Positions 55,332-64,000 of a stretch of 64,000 nt of DNA are shown in pieces (position 1 is the first letter of the stretch; the number at the start of each line of letters is the position of its first letter). The notes beneath the pieces were generated by a model. It saw only the letters and a list, made by a program, of their open reading frames with translations. It ran no database searches and was not told the DNA's origin. The stretch is from Metaphire vulgaris (taxonomy: Eukaryota; Annelida; Clitellata; Crassiclitellata; Megascolecidae). Location: contig CM030833.1 of NCBI GenBank assembly GCA_018105865.1, forward strand, positions 9,651,881 to 9,715,880, in the 5' to 3' direction. The translations under genes were made by a program, and so were the position numbers.

Positions 55332-56022
55332 TTAGTCCCTTTACCGTTCATTAACATTTTTAAATCCATTACCATGGCAGCAATTTATTTTAGTAAGGCC
55401 ATACATTACTTTAAAATAGTTTAAATACTGAAGATTTTGAAGCATAGAAGCTAAGGAAACCTTTAAATATTGATGTAAAGATCAGATTTAGTATCTCTAT
55501 CACTTTACATCCTCAATCATTGAATTTCCACTTGGAGATTGAAAGAATTCCCAAACGCTACTCGAAAGGCTGTTCACTAGAACCAAAGGAACTTCGGTTC
55601 AACATCGTAAAATTCCATTCAACTACAACCATAAATCTCAAAATTGCTTTAATTACATTTAAATTTGCCTTCAATTTTGATTTCATGCGACTAACCCCGA
55701 CTTTCTTGAGGAATTTTGCCACATAGAAACAAAATTTTCGGTCACTAAGGCATTGCCATAACAGGCAAAGTCCAAGGGTCTGATCAGAAAATATCAACTT
55801 TCTAGAGCTAGTGCATAAATGTTCAAAAAAAAAATAAACGCCATCTGGTGAATAAATGGATACTAAAACCATTGTATATCTAATAACGAGCCAGATGCAT
55901 ATGCAACGGTTAGTTGCCGGCTTGCAAAGTACTGCCCGAGGCCCTCTCGGGGTAAATGGTTAAGTGGTTAAGCATCAATCATGTAACCCGAGTCTCTCTC
56001 GGGTAAACGGTAAAGGGGTTAA
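55332..56022. mobile_element. TTAA element (TTAACCCCTTTACCGTT ends)
   Basis: Left TTAGTCCCTTTACCGTT and right AACGGTAAAGGGGTTAA are inverted with two mismatches, including the left TTAA now TTAG. Right end has the palindrome CCCGAGTCTCTCTCGGG and a related CCCGAGGCCCTCTCGGGG. Its core differs from the TTAACCCGT family. Confidence 0.78.
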
Positions 56023-56097
56023 GTTAAGACTGATTGTGATACCAAACAGACCTGATCATAGTAACAAACTGCAAGACAGAATCAAGAGTACACCTAC

Positions 56098-56175
56098 AGA
56101 GTGTATTAATTAAGTTAATCTCAAGCCATTGCCAGTCAACGGTGATTTCTCTTTTGCAATTTGAAATAGCCACAA
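56098..56175 (-). CDS. TBC1D9: TBC1D9-like exon 3 seen
   Basis: 78 bases encoding VAISNCKREITVDWQWLE then INLINTL, matching the family segment that ends in the conserved HWEWLEQNLLQTL helix. Acceptor tgcag|tt and donor ctct|gtaggt. Phases fit both neighbours (2 + 25 codons + 1). Confidence 0.9.
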
Positions 56176-56550
56176 CTGCAAACAAAAAATACATAACCGT
56201 TAACTAGATGTCAAATCACATGTCAAGCAATGCACTAGAAAATAAATTCATCTCTGAGTATAAGTCACTCAGTTAAAGTGACTGGGTCCAATCAGATTTC
56301 AGCAGTGGGGCCAAAGCTTCAAAAAATGCAGCCCAAGAGCCAAAAATGTCAATGATCTGTGTTTTTGGCAGTCATGAGAATGATAACCAAAGAGTATATG
56401 TACAAGGAAGTTAGCTCTTGCATTTCCAAATTTATACTTAAACCACCCTCTACCACTGCAGCTGTTTTAATTTCTTAGACTACAGAAACCAATATACAAT
56501 TATTCGGATTTATGAGCTACATATTAATTTTTGTTAACATCATTAATTAA

Positions 56551-57551
56551 TCTATTATTATTATTATTATTATTACTGTCCTCCCACGCGTACGCCGATG
56601 ATGTGCAGGTATACGCCGCCTGCCCCCCAGGCGAGACCGGCGAGCTGCGAACTCGGGTCCAGGACTGTGTGCTCGAGGTGGCGGAATGGATGGCATCGAA
56701 CCGTCTTGCCCTCAACCCGGGCAAGACGGAGCTCCTGTGGCTGAGCACCCCGAGGAGGGGACACCTTATCGACCCAACACCATTCGAGATAGGTGGTAAA
56801 GAAGTTGCGCCTTCCAACGAGCTCCGCCTCCTAGGGGTGCTCATCGACTCCTCTCTGACCCTCGTCGGGCATCTCAGCGCCTTGACCCGCTCTTGCTTCT
56901 TCCAACTCCGGCGAATTAGGGAAGTTCGCCGTTACATAACAACACCGGCCGCCATCCATCTCGTCCGCGCTCTCGTACTTTCGAGACTGGATTACTGTAA
57001 CAGTGTCCTTCTCGGACTTCCTGGGAACCAGCTTAGCAGACTCCAGGCGGTCATCAATGCCTCTGCGCGGATTATTTTCGGCCTGAGGCGGCACGAGCAT
57101 GTGACACCTGTGCTAAGGGACAGGCTCCATTGGCTTCGGGTCCCGGAGCGCATAGTCTACAAGCGGTGTTGGCTGACTTTCCGCGCGCTTCGGGACCCTG
57201 CCTGCCCCAATTACTTGTCACGCCTGGTACGGAAACAAACGACGACCGGGTGCCGTCTCCAGCTGAGATTCAGCAGTCGCCACCGGCTTTACGTTCCTCC
57301 TCCGGCCAGGACTCGGAAGTTTGGCGAGCGCTCCATGACTCACGGCAACCCACTTCTGTGGAATGCGCTCCCCGATTCGCTGGCCGGGACTATTTCTCCT
57401 GAAACGTTCGCCAAAGAACTAAAAACGTACTTGTTCACCAGATCGTACAGTTATTAGCTGTGTGTTGATTGTACAGCGCTTTTGGTTTTGGCCGATGGCC
57501 ATGTTACGGCGCTTCATAAATAGTCGAATAATAATAATAATAATAATAATA
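56551..57551 (+). pseudogene. CR1/L2-type LINE 3' part, open over ~295 codons
   Basis: Starts after a (TTA)n run (56551-56575) with SHAYADDVQVYAACPPGETG, which includes the catalytic YADD. It continues without a stop through NRLALNPGKTELLWLSTPRR, LRLLGVLIDSSLTLVGHLSA, SRLDYCNSVLLGLPGNQLSR and NPLLWNALPDSLAGTISPET to the natural stop at about 57455. 3' UTR TACAGCGCTTTTGGTTTTGG and (TAA)n tail follow. The coding part is distinctly GC-richer than the surroundings. 5'-truncated within the RT domain, so not active, but the least decayed LINE here. Confidence 0.92.
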
Positions 57552-57742
57552 CAAATGAAATACAAGCACCAGCTGATAATTAATGGATATTTGTTTTAAA
57601 TGTATAAAATCTTTTAAACTACAACTATAAATATAATAATCATAAAAATGCTTTAAACACATTTCATTATACCAAGAAAATAAATAAATGTTCACATAAG
57701 ATTTTGTCACACTTAGTCACAATATATCTATATTACAATATA

Positions 57743-58190
57743 CAGGGTGAGTCAATAAATTTCGCTGGATTTTGAAGCAATGGAACTTTCTTAATATTTA
57801 AAGTACGAAGGAAATAAAAATATGAAAGTTGAGAAGATTTGCTTGAGAATTCGAAAAATCTAAGGTAATTAACATTGCTCTAACACATGACAAAGAAAAA
57901 TGGCAACAAACAGGTAGACCTGAAATTGACCTCATTACAACATTGACATACGATGCGTCATGTAATTGCTTAAAACAAAGTTTGCTACAGACTACAGAAG
58001 GCAATCTTAGTCCAAACAATGTTCAATGTGTCTCCCTTTAGCCTGAATAGCCAGTAAAATTCTGCCCAACCACTGGTCAATCGCTTTGTCTATCAAATCC
58101 TGTCCGATCTGATCCCAACACAATGTTAGCACATCTTTCAGATGATCCATACCAAGAATCTTTTGTTGTGGCTGGGCAGAATGTTGGCCA
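57743..58190 (-). pseudogene. Tc1/mariner-like element 3' end
   Basis: The minus strand at 58190-58017 encodes PQQKILGMDHLKDVLTLCWD then QDLIDKAIDQWLGRILLAIQ and AKGRHIEHCLD, the C-terminal end of an IS630/Tc1-type transposase. About 270 bases of 3' UTR lead to the end CAGGGTGAGTCAATAAATTT, with TA at 57741-57742. The catalytic region is missing. Beyond 58190 a short CAAAGGAC repeat array replaces it. Confidence 0.8.
57780..57860. other. nothing host-coding seen around the Tc1-like 3' UTR
   Basis: Part of the Tc1-like 3' UTR described above; no exon of the host gene is found between 57552 and 58464. Confidence 0.5.
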
Positions 58191-58260
58191 AAGGACGGCC
58201 CAAAGTATGGCCCAGAGGACAGCTCAAAGGACAACCCAAAGAACGGTCTGGGCTGTCCTT
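58191..58260. repeat. short CCAAAG(G/A)AC tandem array
   Basis: Units such as CAAAGGACGGCC, CAGAGGACAGCT, CAAAGGACAACC and CAAAGAACGGTC in a row next to the truncated Tc1-like sequence. Confidence 0.7.
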
Positions 58261-58464
58261 CCCCACCCACTCTTATTATTACTTTTAACAGTACAGTACA
58301 CTGATAATAATTATAATTTATATACATCTATACCGAAAAAGCACTGAAAGAGAACTGTATACTACACTGCTTAATGGTGGAGAAAAAATTTCTTCAACTT
58401 CTTTGTATAGACAATCATAGACAATCATAGAAATGACTTAAAATGAACTCCAATTCCCACTCAC

Positions 58465-58516
58465 TGTAACTAATGTCAGCATCAGTGACTCGGTGCAGAA
58501 TTCGATACAGTGGAGC
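58465..58516 (-). CDS. TBC1D9: TBC1D9-like exon 2 seen
   Basis: A 52-base exon encoding APLYRILHRVTDADISY, the counterpart of the APYRILYQTPDS segment in the family. Acceptor ttcag|gct, donor tac a|gtgagt (phase 1). It joins the previous exon in phase 0. Confidence 0.88.
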
Positions 58517-59225
58517 CTGAACAAATACAAATCTAAAGCAATTTTAGTATTATAAAATGCAATAACTTGTACTAAATATAATATATGCATGTTAATGTAG
58601 AACTATTTAAAAGTGTACGACAAGGAAATAGAAAATTAAAATGTCATCCATTGCTAATAACTGAAATTGACACGAAACTTCTAGTAGATATGATCTAAAA
58701 AATCCAGAGATTTGATAAAAATTAAGAAAAGAGATTTTAAAAGCAGCTAGGCAAAAGCAAACAAGCAAATAGCTAGACAAGAGATGGACAGATTATTACA
58801 TATGAAATTAACAAGCCTGTTCACATTTGAGCCTATGAACCTTGGGTGATTTAAGCTATGGATAAGTTTATTCACCAAGGAACAAGGGCTTTGGTAGAGC
58901 TACTACCCCCTCATCTATCAAGCCACAATTCTGACCAATATTATATATAATTAAAAACTATAAGCAATGTATTATGATAAAAGTTATAATACACACTCTG
59001 CTGAACCTCAACTATTTACAATGAATAAGTAAATAAACAGAATACCTCTAGCATGTAGTGATTGACAAAGTGGTTGAATTTCTTGCATCAGAAAATATGC
59101 TCATAATACTAAATTTAGTGACAGAAGCAATCAAATATATTATTGTCAAGATTTTACCTATTCTCAAATTAAAATAACTACATTTCCTGGAGGCAATGCA
59201 CAGTACAATGTATTTCAACAGTAAC

Positions 59226-59357
59226 CTTGCTGTCCAACACAGAATCCAAGGTGCCAACAAGAAGACCTGCAAGTCCCTTCCCCTTTCTCTTCTGTAGAAC
59301 AAAATAAGGATTGGCCTGCTCAACCGACCTGCTCAAAAACCAATGATATGCTTTCAC
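59226..59357 (-). CDS. TBC1D9: TBC1D9-like exon 1 of those seen (N-terminal region)
   Basis: 44 codons in phase 0, acceptor atcag|gtg and donor aag|gttact. It contains [13 protein letters not shown] and [16 protein letters not shown], closely matching the N-terminal region of TBC1D8B/TBC1D9 after their short first exon. The conserved Met-Trp start is not encoded here, so at least one upstream exon exists, either undetected in 59.4-64 kb or outside the window. The region is the start of the conserved N-terminal block preceding the first GRAM domain. Confidence 0.9.
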
Positions 59358-59899
59358 CTGATTGTCTTTTCCTTATGCACAAGAAGTTACGAACAACTGC
59401 AAAAGTTATAAGGCCAATGGATAAGTCGAGTTGGTATGACAATAACTAAAAATCTGACTCATTTCAAACACAGCACTATTTAGCCATACCAGTGCTGCAG
59501 TTAATAAATTATTAAATCAAAAAGGTGTTAGTGAATGTTTAATTTCCTCGAATTTACTACCATAATCACTTTGGGATTCATCATCATCAAATCACCCCTA
59601 GTCATTTAGATGCTGAGGCCATCTAGTAGAGATAAGCATTTGTCTCTTTCTTTTCTCTGCCATTGTATTATATTTCTCACTTTTACAATAGTGGAGCCGC
59701 CTCCTGCCAACCACACTTTGTGGCTAAGTTACAGGTTCACCGCAGACCATATAATATACATCCTTGCCTGAGAAAATCTATCTCTAAGTTTTCAATCAAT
59801 CAACCAATCAATTTATTTATCTCTCAAAACCAGCATCATAATTTGAGATACATAATGATGCAAAAAGAAAAAGAATACTTAACTAACTTATACTAGCAA

Positions 59900-61720
59900 A
59901 AGATCAAAATTAAAATCAAATAACAAATTAATTAAGTAACTAACTAATTAAGTTTATAATTTAACAAAGAAAGTGATAGCCAAATAGCTGATCAGAGATT
60001 GATCAAAGTATATTAAAATGAGTGAGGGATAACCTAAGGGATAGAAATCCCATAAGGTGGTTATCCCAATAAAAAGTTAATACTTAGATGGCAGAAAAAT
60101 AATTAAAATGTGTGATTGTAGTGAAAGTGTAGGTAAGTGTAAGCTAGATTACCCGTAGATGTAGAAGAGATGTTGAAAGTAATGTGCTAGATATATATTC
60201 CTTAATATAAATGTAATTAAAATCCATATAGATTAATAAGAGTTAAATCAATTATTTGGTTTAGGTTATTATTCTTGACTTAGTACTGTATAAGAAATTT
60301 TTTAACATTATATTTAAATAAAGAAAGATTATTATAATTCTTAATGTGGGAGGGTAGATTATTCCAAATTCTTGGGCCTGAAAATTTAATAGTAAATAGT
60401 CTAATTGTTGATGAGGCAAAAGGGATATGGAGGTTACTGCTATTTCTAAGTGATTTTACATAAGAAATATTGGTTTTGTCAAGAAAATAGCTTGAGTGGA
60501 AGAATGGAGGTAGGAGTTTATTAAGGAATTTAAATATGAAAATTGATGCTTGATATTTATGAATATTTTCAATTTTTAAAATATTATGTCTATTAAATAG
60601 ATTTGTTGTGTTAATATAATTATGGTCTTTAAAAATTAACCTAACTGATTTATTTTGTAAAATCTGGATTTTTTCTGTTACTGTTTTATAATTATTTCCC
60701 CAAATAATATTACCATAAATTAAGTGTGGATGTATTAAGCTGTAATAAAGTTTTTGCAGAGCATTGGTGTTCAGAAATTTTTTTATATGTTTGATTATAT
60801 TTAAATTTTTTATATTTTATTAGCTAGCATATTTGAGTTTTCTTTAAAGTTTAGATTTTGATCTACTATAATTCCCAGGAATTTTGTAGAGGATGTTTGT
60901 GATATACCGGTAATTTTATCATCCATAATAATTTGCATCAAATTTGTTGGGATACTTTTGTTTTTAGGATAAAAATAAACATAGTTGGTTTTGGTAAGGT
61001 TTATGGCTAATTTATTTAATTTAAACCATTCAGATATTTTTCTCAATTCAATGTTAATACAGTTAATTAATTCATTATAGTCTTCATGACTAGCTAAAAT
61101 ATTCGTATCATCAGCAAATATTAAATAATCAAAAAAGTAGAGATATTTGGAAGATCATTGATAAATATAATAGATAGGAGAGGTCCTAATATGGAACCTT
61201 GAGGGACTCCATATTTGATATCTTTATAATCCGATTTTAAGTTGTTTACCTCAGTGAATTGTTTATGATTAGTCAGGTAGTTGGAAAACCAGGTATTTGA
61301 AAGCCCATTAAATCCATAATAAGATAATTTTTTAAGTAAAATGTCATGGTCTATTACATCAAAAGCCTTAGTAAGATCTAAAAAGATTCCTATTGAATGT
61401 TTTTTAGTTTCAAAATTTGATGTTATTTTATCAATTAGATTCAATATAAGCATATAGGTTGAGTTTTTTGGTCTAAAGCCAAACTGAAATAAGGATAACA
61501 TTTCATATTTATCTTAGTAATTAATTATTCTATTAAACCTTAATTTTTCAAAAATTTTTGAGAAGGTTGGGAGATTAGATATAGGTCTATAATTAGTTTC
61601 AAGCGTTCTTGATCCAGATTTAAATATTGGAGTGATCCTAGCTATTTTAATTTCTGTAGGGACTATACCCGTTGTAAACGAGGAATTTACAATGTCCGAA
61701 AAGATATCAGCTATATATTC
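59900..61720 (-). pseudogene. AT-rich LINE (CR1/L2/jockey-like) with RT domain
   Basis: Minus strand, from 61720: GIVPTEIKIARITPIFKSGS, NYRPISNLPTFSKIFEK. The frame 61501-61121 has FGFRPKNSTYMLILNLIDKI, FLDLTKAFDVIDHDILLKKL and YGVPQGSILGPLLSIIFIND. 61046-60810 has WFKLNKLAINLTKTNYVYFY. The C-terminal part to ~60285 includes NTNALQKLYYSLIHPHLIYG and SGPRIWNNLPSHI. The catalytic YxDD region falls between frames near 61110. Only a few frameshifts. The 5' third is missing. The 3' UTR extends to roughly 59930. Confidence 0.85.
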
Positions 61721-62320
61721 TTGCCTGCATCAATCGAATATAGCCCCAGGATACTACTGTACTACTGGCTAGTGCTGTTACCACTGCCAGGGATGTTTTT
61801 CAACTTGCCAGTCCAGAACTGCCATGTTCTATGTGTGTTGTGTTTGTTTATAGACGCGTCCGTATCAAAGACGATGGGCACCTATGTGTGTTTGGCTCCT
61901 CCTTTCTCAACCAGGGCTTGCCACCAGCTATGGCAGAGTACCATGTTCTATGCGAAGAACGGACATTAGGGTTGAGTTTTAAAACAATTTTCTTCAATTT
62001 TCAAAAAGCACTAGTTATCAAAAGTTGTATATGGCACTATATAACTTATATGCAAAAAATGACCTCTGAGACTTAATATCTTCTGCCACCTACCAGAGCT
62101 TTTGTGACGTCAGTGGTATATTATGTTCTTTTGCTTATGCTGACAGTTTTAATGTCGCCAAATTTGTTCCGTAAGTTAAATTATTGTGCACTATACGAGC
62201 TTCAGTTAAGTTATGAAAGTACTGCACATTGGTATTTATTGTGTTAGATGTATTTGAGCTTTAAAATATTTCCAAGCAGTGTAATTTATCGATTTTAGGC
62301 AATATACCGTAAGTCATTTT
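61721..62320. other. unassigned stretch
   Basis: Two overlapping plus-strand open frames of about 80 codons (61721-62076) have no recognised similarity. No first exon of the host gene (Met-Trp-x-Lys-Pro-Glu-Glu) is visible on the minus strand. Confidence 0.4.
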
Positions 62321-62326
62321 GCTAAT

Positions 62327-62627
62327 ACAGGGGACCCCCGTTAGAGCGCGCCCCGTTTGAGCGCGGATTCGGTTATAGCGCGGACACGGGCTTGGATCCC
62401 AACTTAGAAGCTGAATTACAGTATAAGAAAATTGATATCACGCGAATGATCCAAAATTACCGTCTGTTTATTCCCTTTTTGTGTTCTCTATACTGCATAA
62501 GCTTAGCTCCGCGATCTGTGCGGCTACGCTAATCTTCGGGTGTCGTGGCCTCACGCTATCGGAAACTACCAGAGACGCCATTCTTACCATTAGGCTTCCA
62601 AAACTCATATTTTTAGATAATTGCTAG
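62327..62627 (+). mobile_element. left end of a pogo/Tigger-like element
   Basis: TACAGGGGACCCCCGTTAGA then GCGCGCCCCGTTTGAGCGCG resembles the CAGTRGNCCCCCGNTNTANCGCG-type ends of Tigger/pogo elements. The right end would lie past the hAT at 62628-63787 or outside the window. Confidence 0.5.
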
Positions 62628-63787
62628 CAGGGTGGATTTGATTTAAATCAAATGATTAAAATCAACGATTTAAATCGATTTAAATCGTGATTTAAATCAA
62701 CAATAAAAATCATGATTTAAATCATGGTTTAAGTAAAAAAGTATTAAAATAACAAAATTTAATTGTACATAAATTTATTGTGCTAGATATTTTCCTCCTG
62801 TGACGTCCTGTCATTTTCATAACTCATTATTCTTTCACTAGGTGGCAGGCCTGCAGTAGAACTGATTTTTTAAAGTTGCTAAGTCTTACTGTACTCCTAG
62901 TAGTAGTACATTATTATACTATTTCTTTATAATCATTCACTTTTTTGTATTGTGGGTTTTGCATTCATTCAGAGTGTTTTCATCTTTTGGGTTGGTTCAT
63001 TCTAAACTTCAGAATTGTCTTGGAATTGAAAAAGCCAAAAACTGGTGTTTCTCTTCAAGCTGCTGAACAGAAAGCCACTGGATATTGATGAACATGATGA
63101 TGGCTATGATGACAATAACTGATTGTCGAATGATTCCCATGCTGACATTATAAACAGTTGACTGACATCTTTTAATTTTTACAGTATTATACGAAAAAAA
63201 AAACAGTATAAGGGTTAGATGTCTGTCAGCAACTTTGGTGTCAGATTGTTGACTTACAGCCGTAATAACATGTAGTATTAATGTAGTAGTAGTGATGTAA
63301 CGATATGCTTTAACGCGTGAATGAACACAGTAATTTGAATGATTCGGATTAATTCCTATGATGACATCATACACATTCTATTTTTATTTTTTAACAGTAT
63401 TATATAGTATTAGTATTAATTGTCTGCATTCTGCAACCAACTTTGTTGTCAAATTGATGACTTATAATGTGCAGTACAGTGGCAGTAGTGAATCTAGTGA
63501 TGTAGTACTTTTATGTTTCATGTGATTCTATTGTCGTGTTGTTTTATGGTGCAATAATTACTATTGAACATCTAAGCCTTGTTAGATGGCAGGCCTGCTA
63601 GATTGTTTACACAATTACAGTTGTAGTACTAATATAATACATTGAAATTTTGACCAACACAAAAAGAATTTAAGTCAAATTTAATATTAATCATGATGTC
63701 CGATTTAAATCAAAAACATCAGATTTTAATCAAAAAAATCGGATTTTTTGATTTTTATTAAAAAAATCGCGATTTATATCCACCCTG
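62628..63787. mobile_element. hAT-like element (CAGGGTGGATTTGATTTAAAT), copy 2
   Basis: Same ends as 40465-41620, with its own exact target duplication ATTGCTAG (62620-62627, 63788-63795). The two copies are almost collinear, differing by scattered substitutions and short indels (for example a four-base deletion near 62920 and small changes around 63190-63320). No transposase. Confidence 0.95.
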
Positions 63788-64000
63788 ATTGCTAGCCATC
63801 CAAAGATAAAGTCCCAGAAATATGACCCTAAATAATTCAGGGCGTGAGCGAAAGCTGCGATTCGGCCTCTGAGTGGAATATTTCAAGCAATATGACTGAT
63901 TTTTGTCATAGCTTATTAGCGCCCGACCGGAGTAACAGTTTGTGGAGACTTACTTAATGAATATTAATAAGTGACAGTTTCTAGCGACTTAATTAATGAA

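Larger units (their letters stand above)
3424..59357 (-). other. TBC1D9: TBC1D9/TBC1D8B-family Rab-GAP gene (partial, 24 exons seen)
   Basis: Span of a minus-strand gene for a TBC-domain protein with two N-terminal GRAM domains and a C-terminal EF-hand, the architecture of TBC1D8/TBC1D9. The family stimulates GTP hydrolysis by Rab GTPases on membranes; GRAM domains bind lipid or membrane partners. I rebuilt 24 exons by matching translations to the known family order and checking AG acceptors, GT donors and phase. All junctions join in frame except where one exon is missing (between 29319 and 19746). The deduced product is about 917 residues against roughly 1,250 in vertebrate TBC1D9; the difference is the missing initiator exon, the missing TBC exon and the C-terminal part beyond the left edge. 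Introns range from about 100 bases to 9.6 kb and are packed with transposons. Family assignment is firm; which vertebrate paralogue is closest is not settled. Confidence 0.93.

Noticed and set aside
61721..62076. Two overlapping plus-strand frames considered as a second gene
   Set aside because: No start context, splice signals or similarity that I can recognise.

Overview
This is intron-rich animal nuclear DNA, probably from a marine invertebrate. A lophotrochozoan such as a mollusc, annelid or brachiopod fits the mix of RTE and CR1/L2-type LINEs, many hAT MITEs, TTAA (piggyBac-type) elements, tRNA-derived SINEs and (TTA)n, (TA)n and (GAT)n microsatellites, but the species cannot be fixed from sequence alone. 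There are no operons, CRISPR arrays or prokaryotic signals.

The host content is one gene on the minus strand. It is a TBC1D9/TBC1D8B-type Rab GTPase-activating protein covering about 59.4 kb down to 3.4 kb, and it runs off the left edge. I recovered 24 coding exons (about 2.75 kb of CDS). Each has AG/GT boundaries, and the exon phases agree at every junction except around one exon I could not find. In order they encode the N-terminal region (59.3-56.1 kb), the first GRAM domain (50.7-45.1 kb), a KRDLDARARSEAYR linker (36.5-36.3 kb), the second GRAM domain (35.1-29.6 kb), the TBC domain with arginine and glutamine fingers (29.4-14.1 kb), a helical region (10.7-8.1 kb), a degenerate EF-hand (6.4 kb) and a tail exon (3.5 kb). 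The initiator exon is not seen. The exon that should open the TBC domain (the KGIP/RGELW region) was not found in the intron 29318-19747.

Most of the rest is transposable elements inside the introns. 0-7 kb: a long inverted repeat, hAT MITEs, a hAT remnant and a nested stack of TTAA element, hAT, LINE and MITE. 7-16 kb: hAT MITEs and decayed LINEs, including a LINE split by two MITEs with clean target duplications, and a chimeric open frame made of two LINE families. 20-29 kb: a DNA element inside a LINE, an RLE-type retroelement fragment, a large RTE LINE, Tc1-like fragments and a tandem 160-bp repeat. 30-35 kb: a nested element, and a 2.8-kb Mutator-like element with GGACAAAATGTC repeats that carries LINE fragments, sitting in a rearranged partial copy of the gene's own intron. 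36.7-39.2 kb: a piggyBac element with an intact 646-residue transposase. 39-56 kb: five copies of a TTAA MITE family across the window have variable numbers of a ~350-bp internal unit. The same stretch holds SINEs, a CCAAT minisatellite, a BovB-like RTE fragment and more hAT elements. 56-64 kb: an intact LINE C-terminal frame, a Tc1-like end, an AT-rich LINE, and a second copy of a 1.16-kb hAT element also present at 40.5 kb.

The least explained pattern is a poly-T motif (CCTTTTTTTGCTTGTCA) that recurs inside at least six different nonautonomous elements whose terminal repeats are unrelated.
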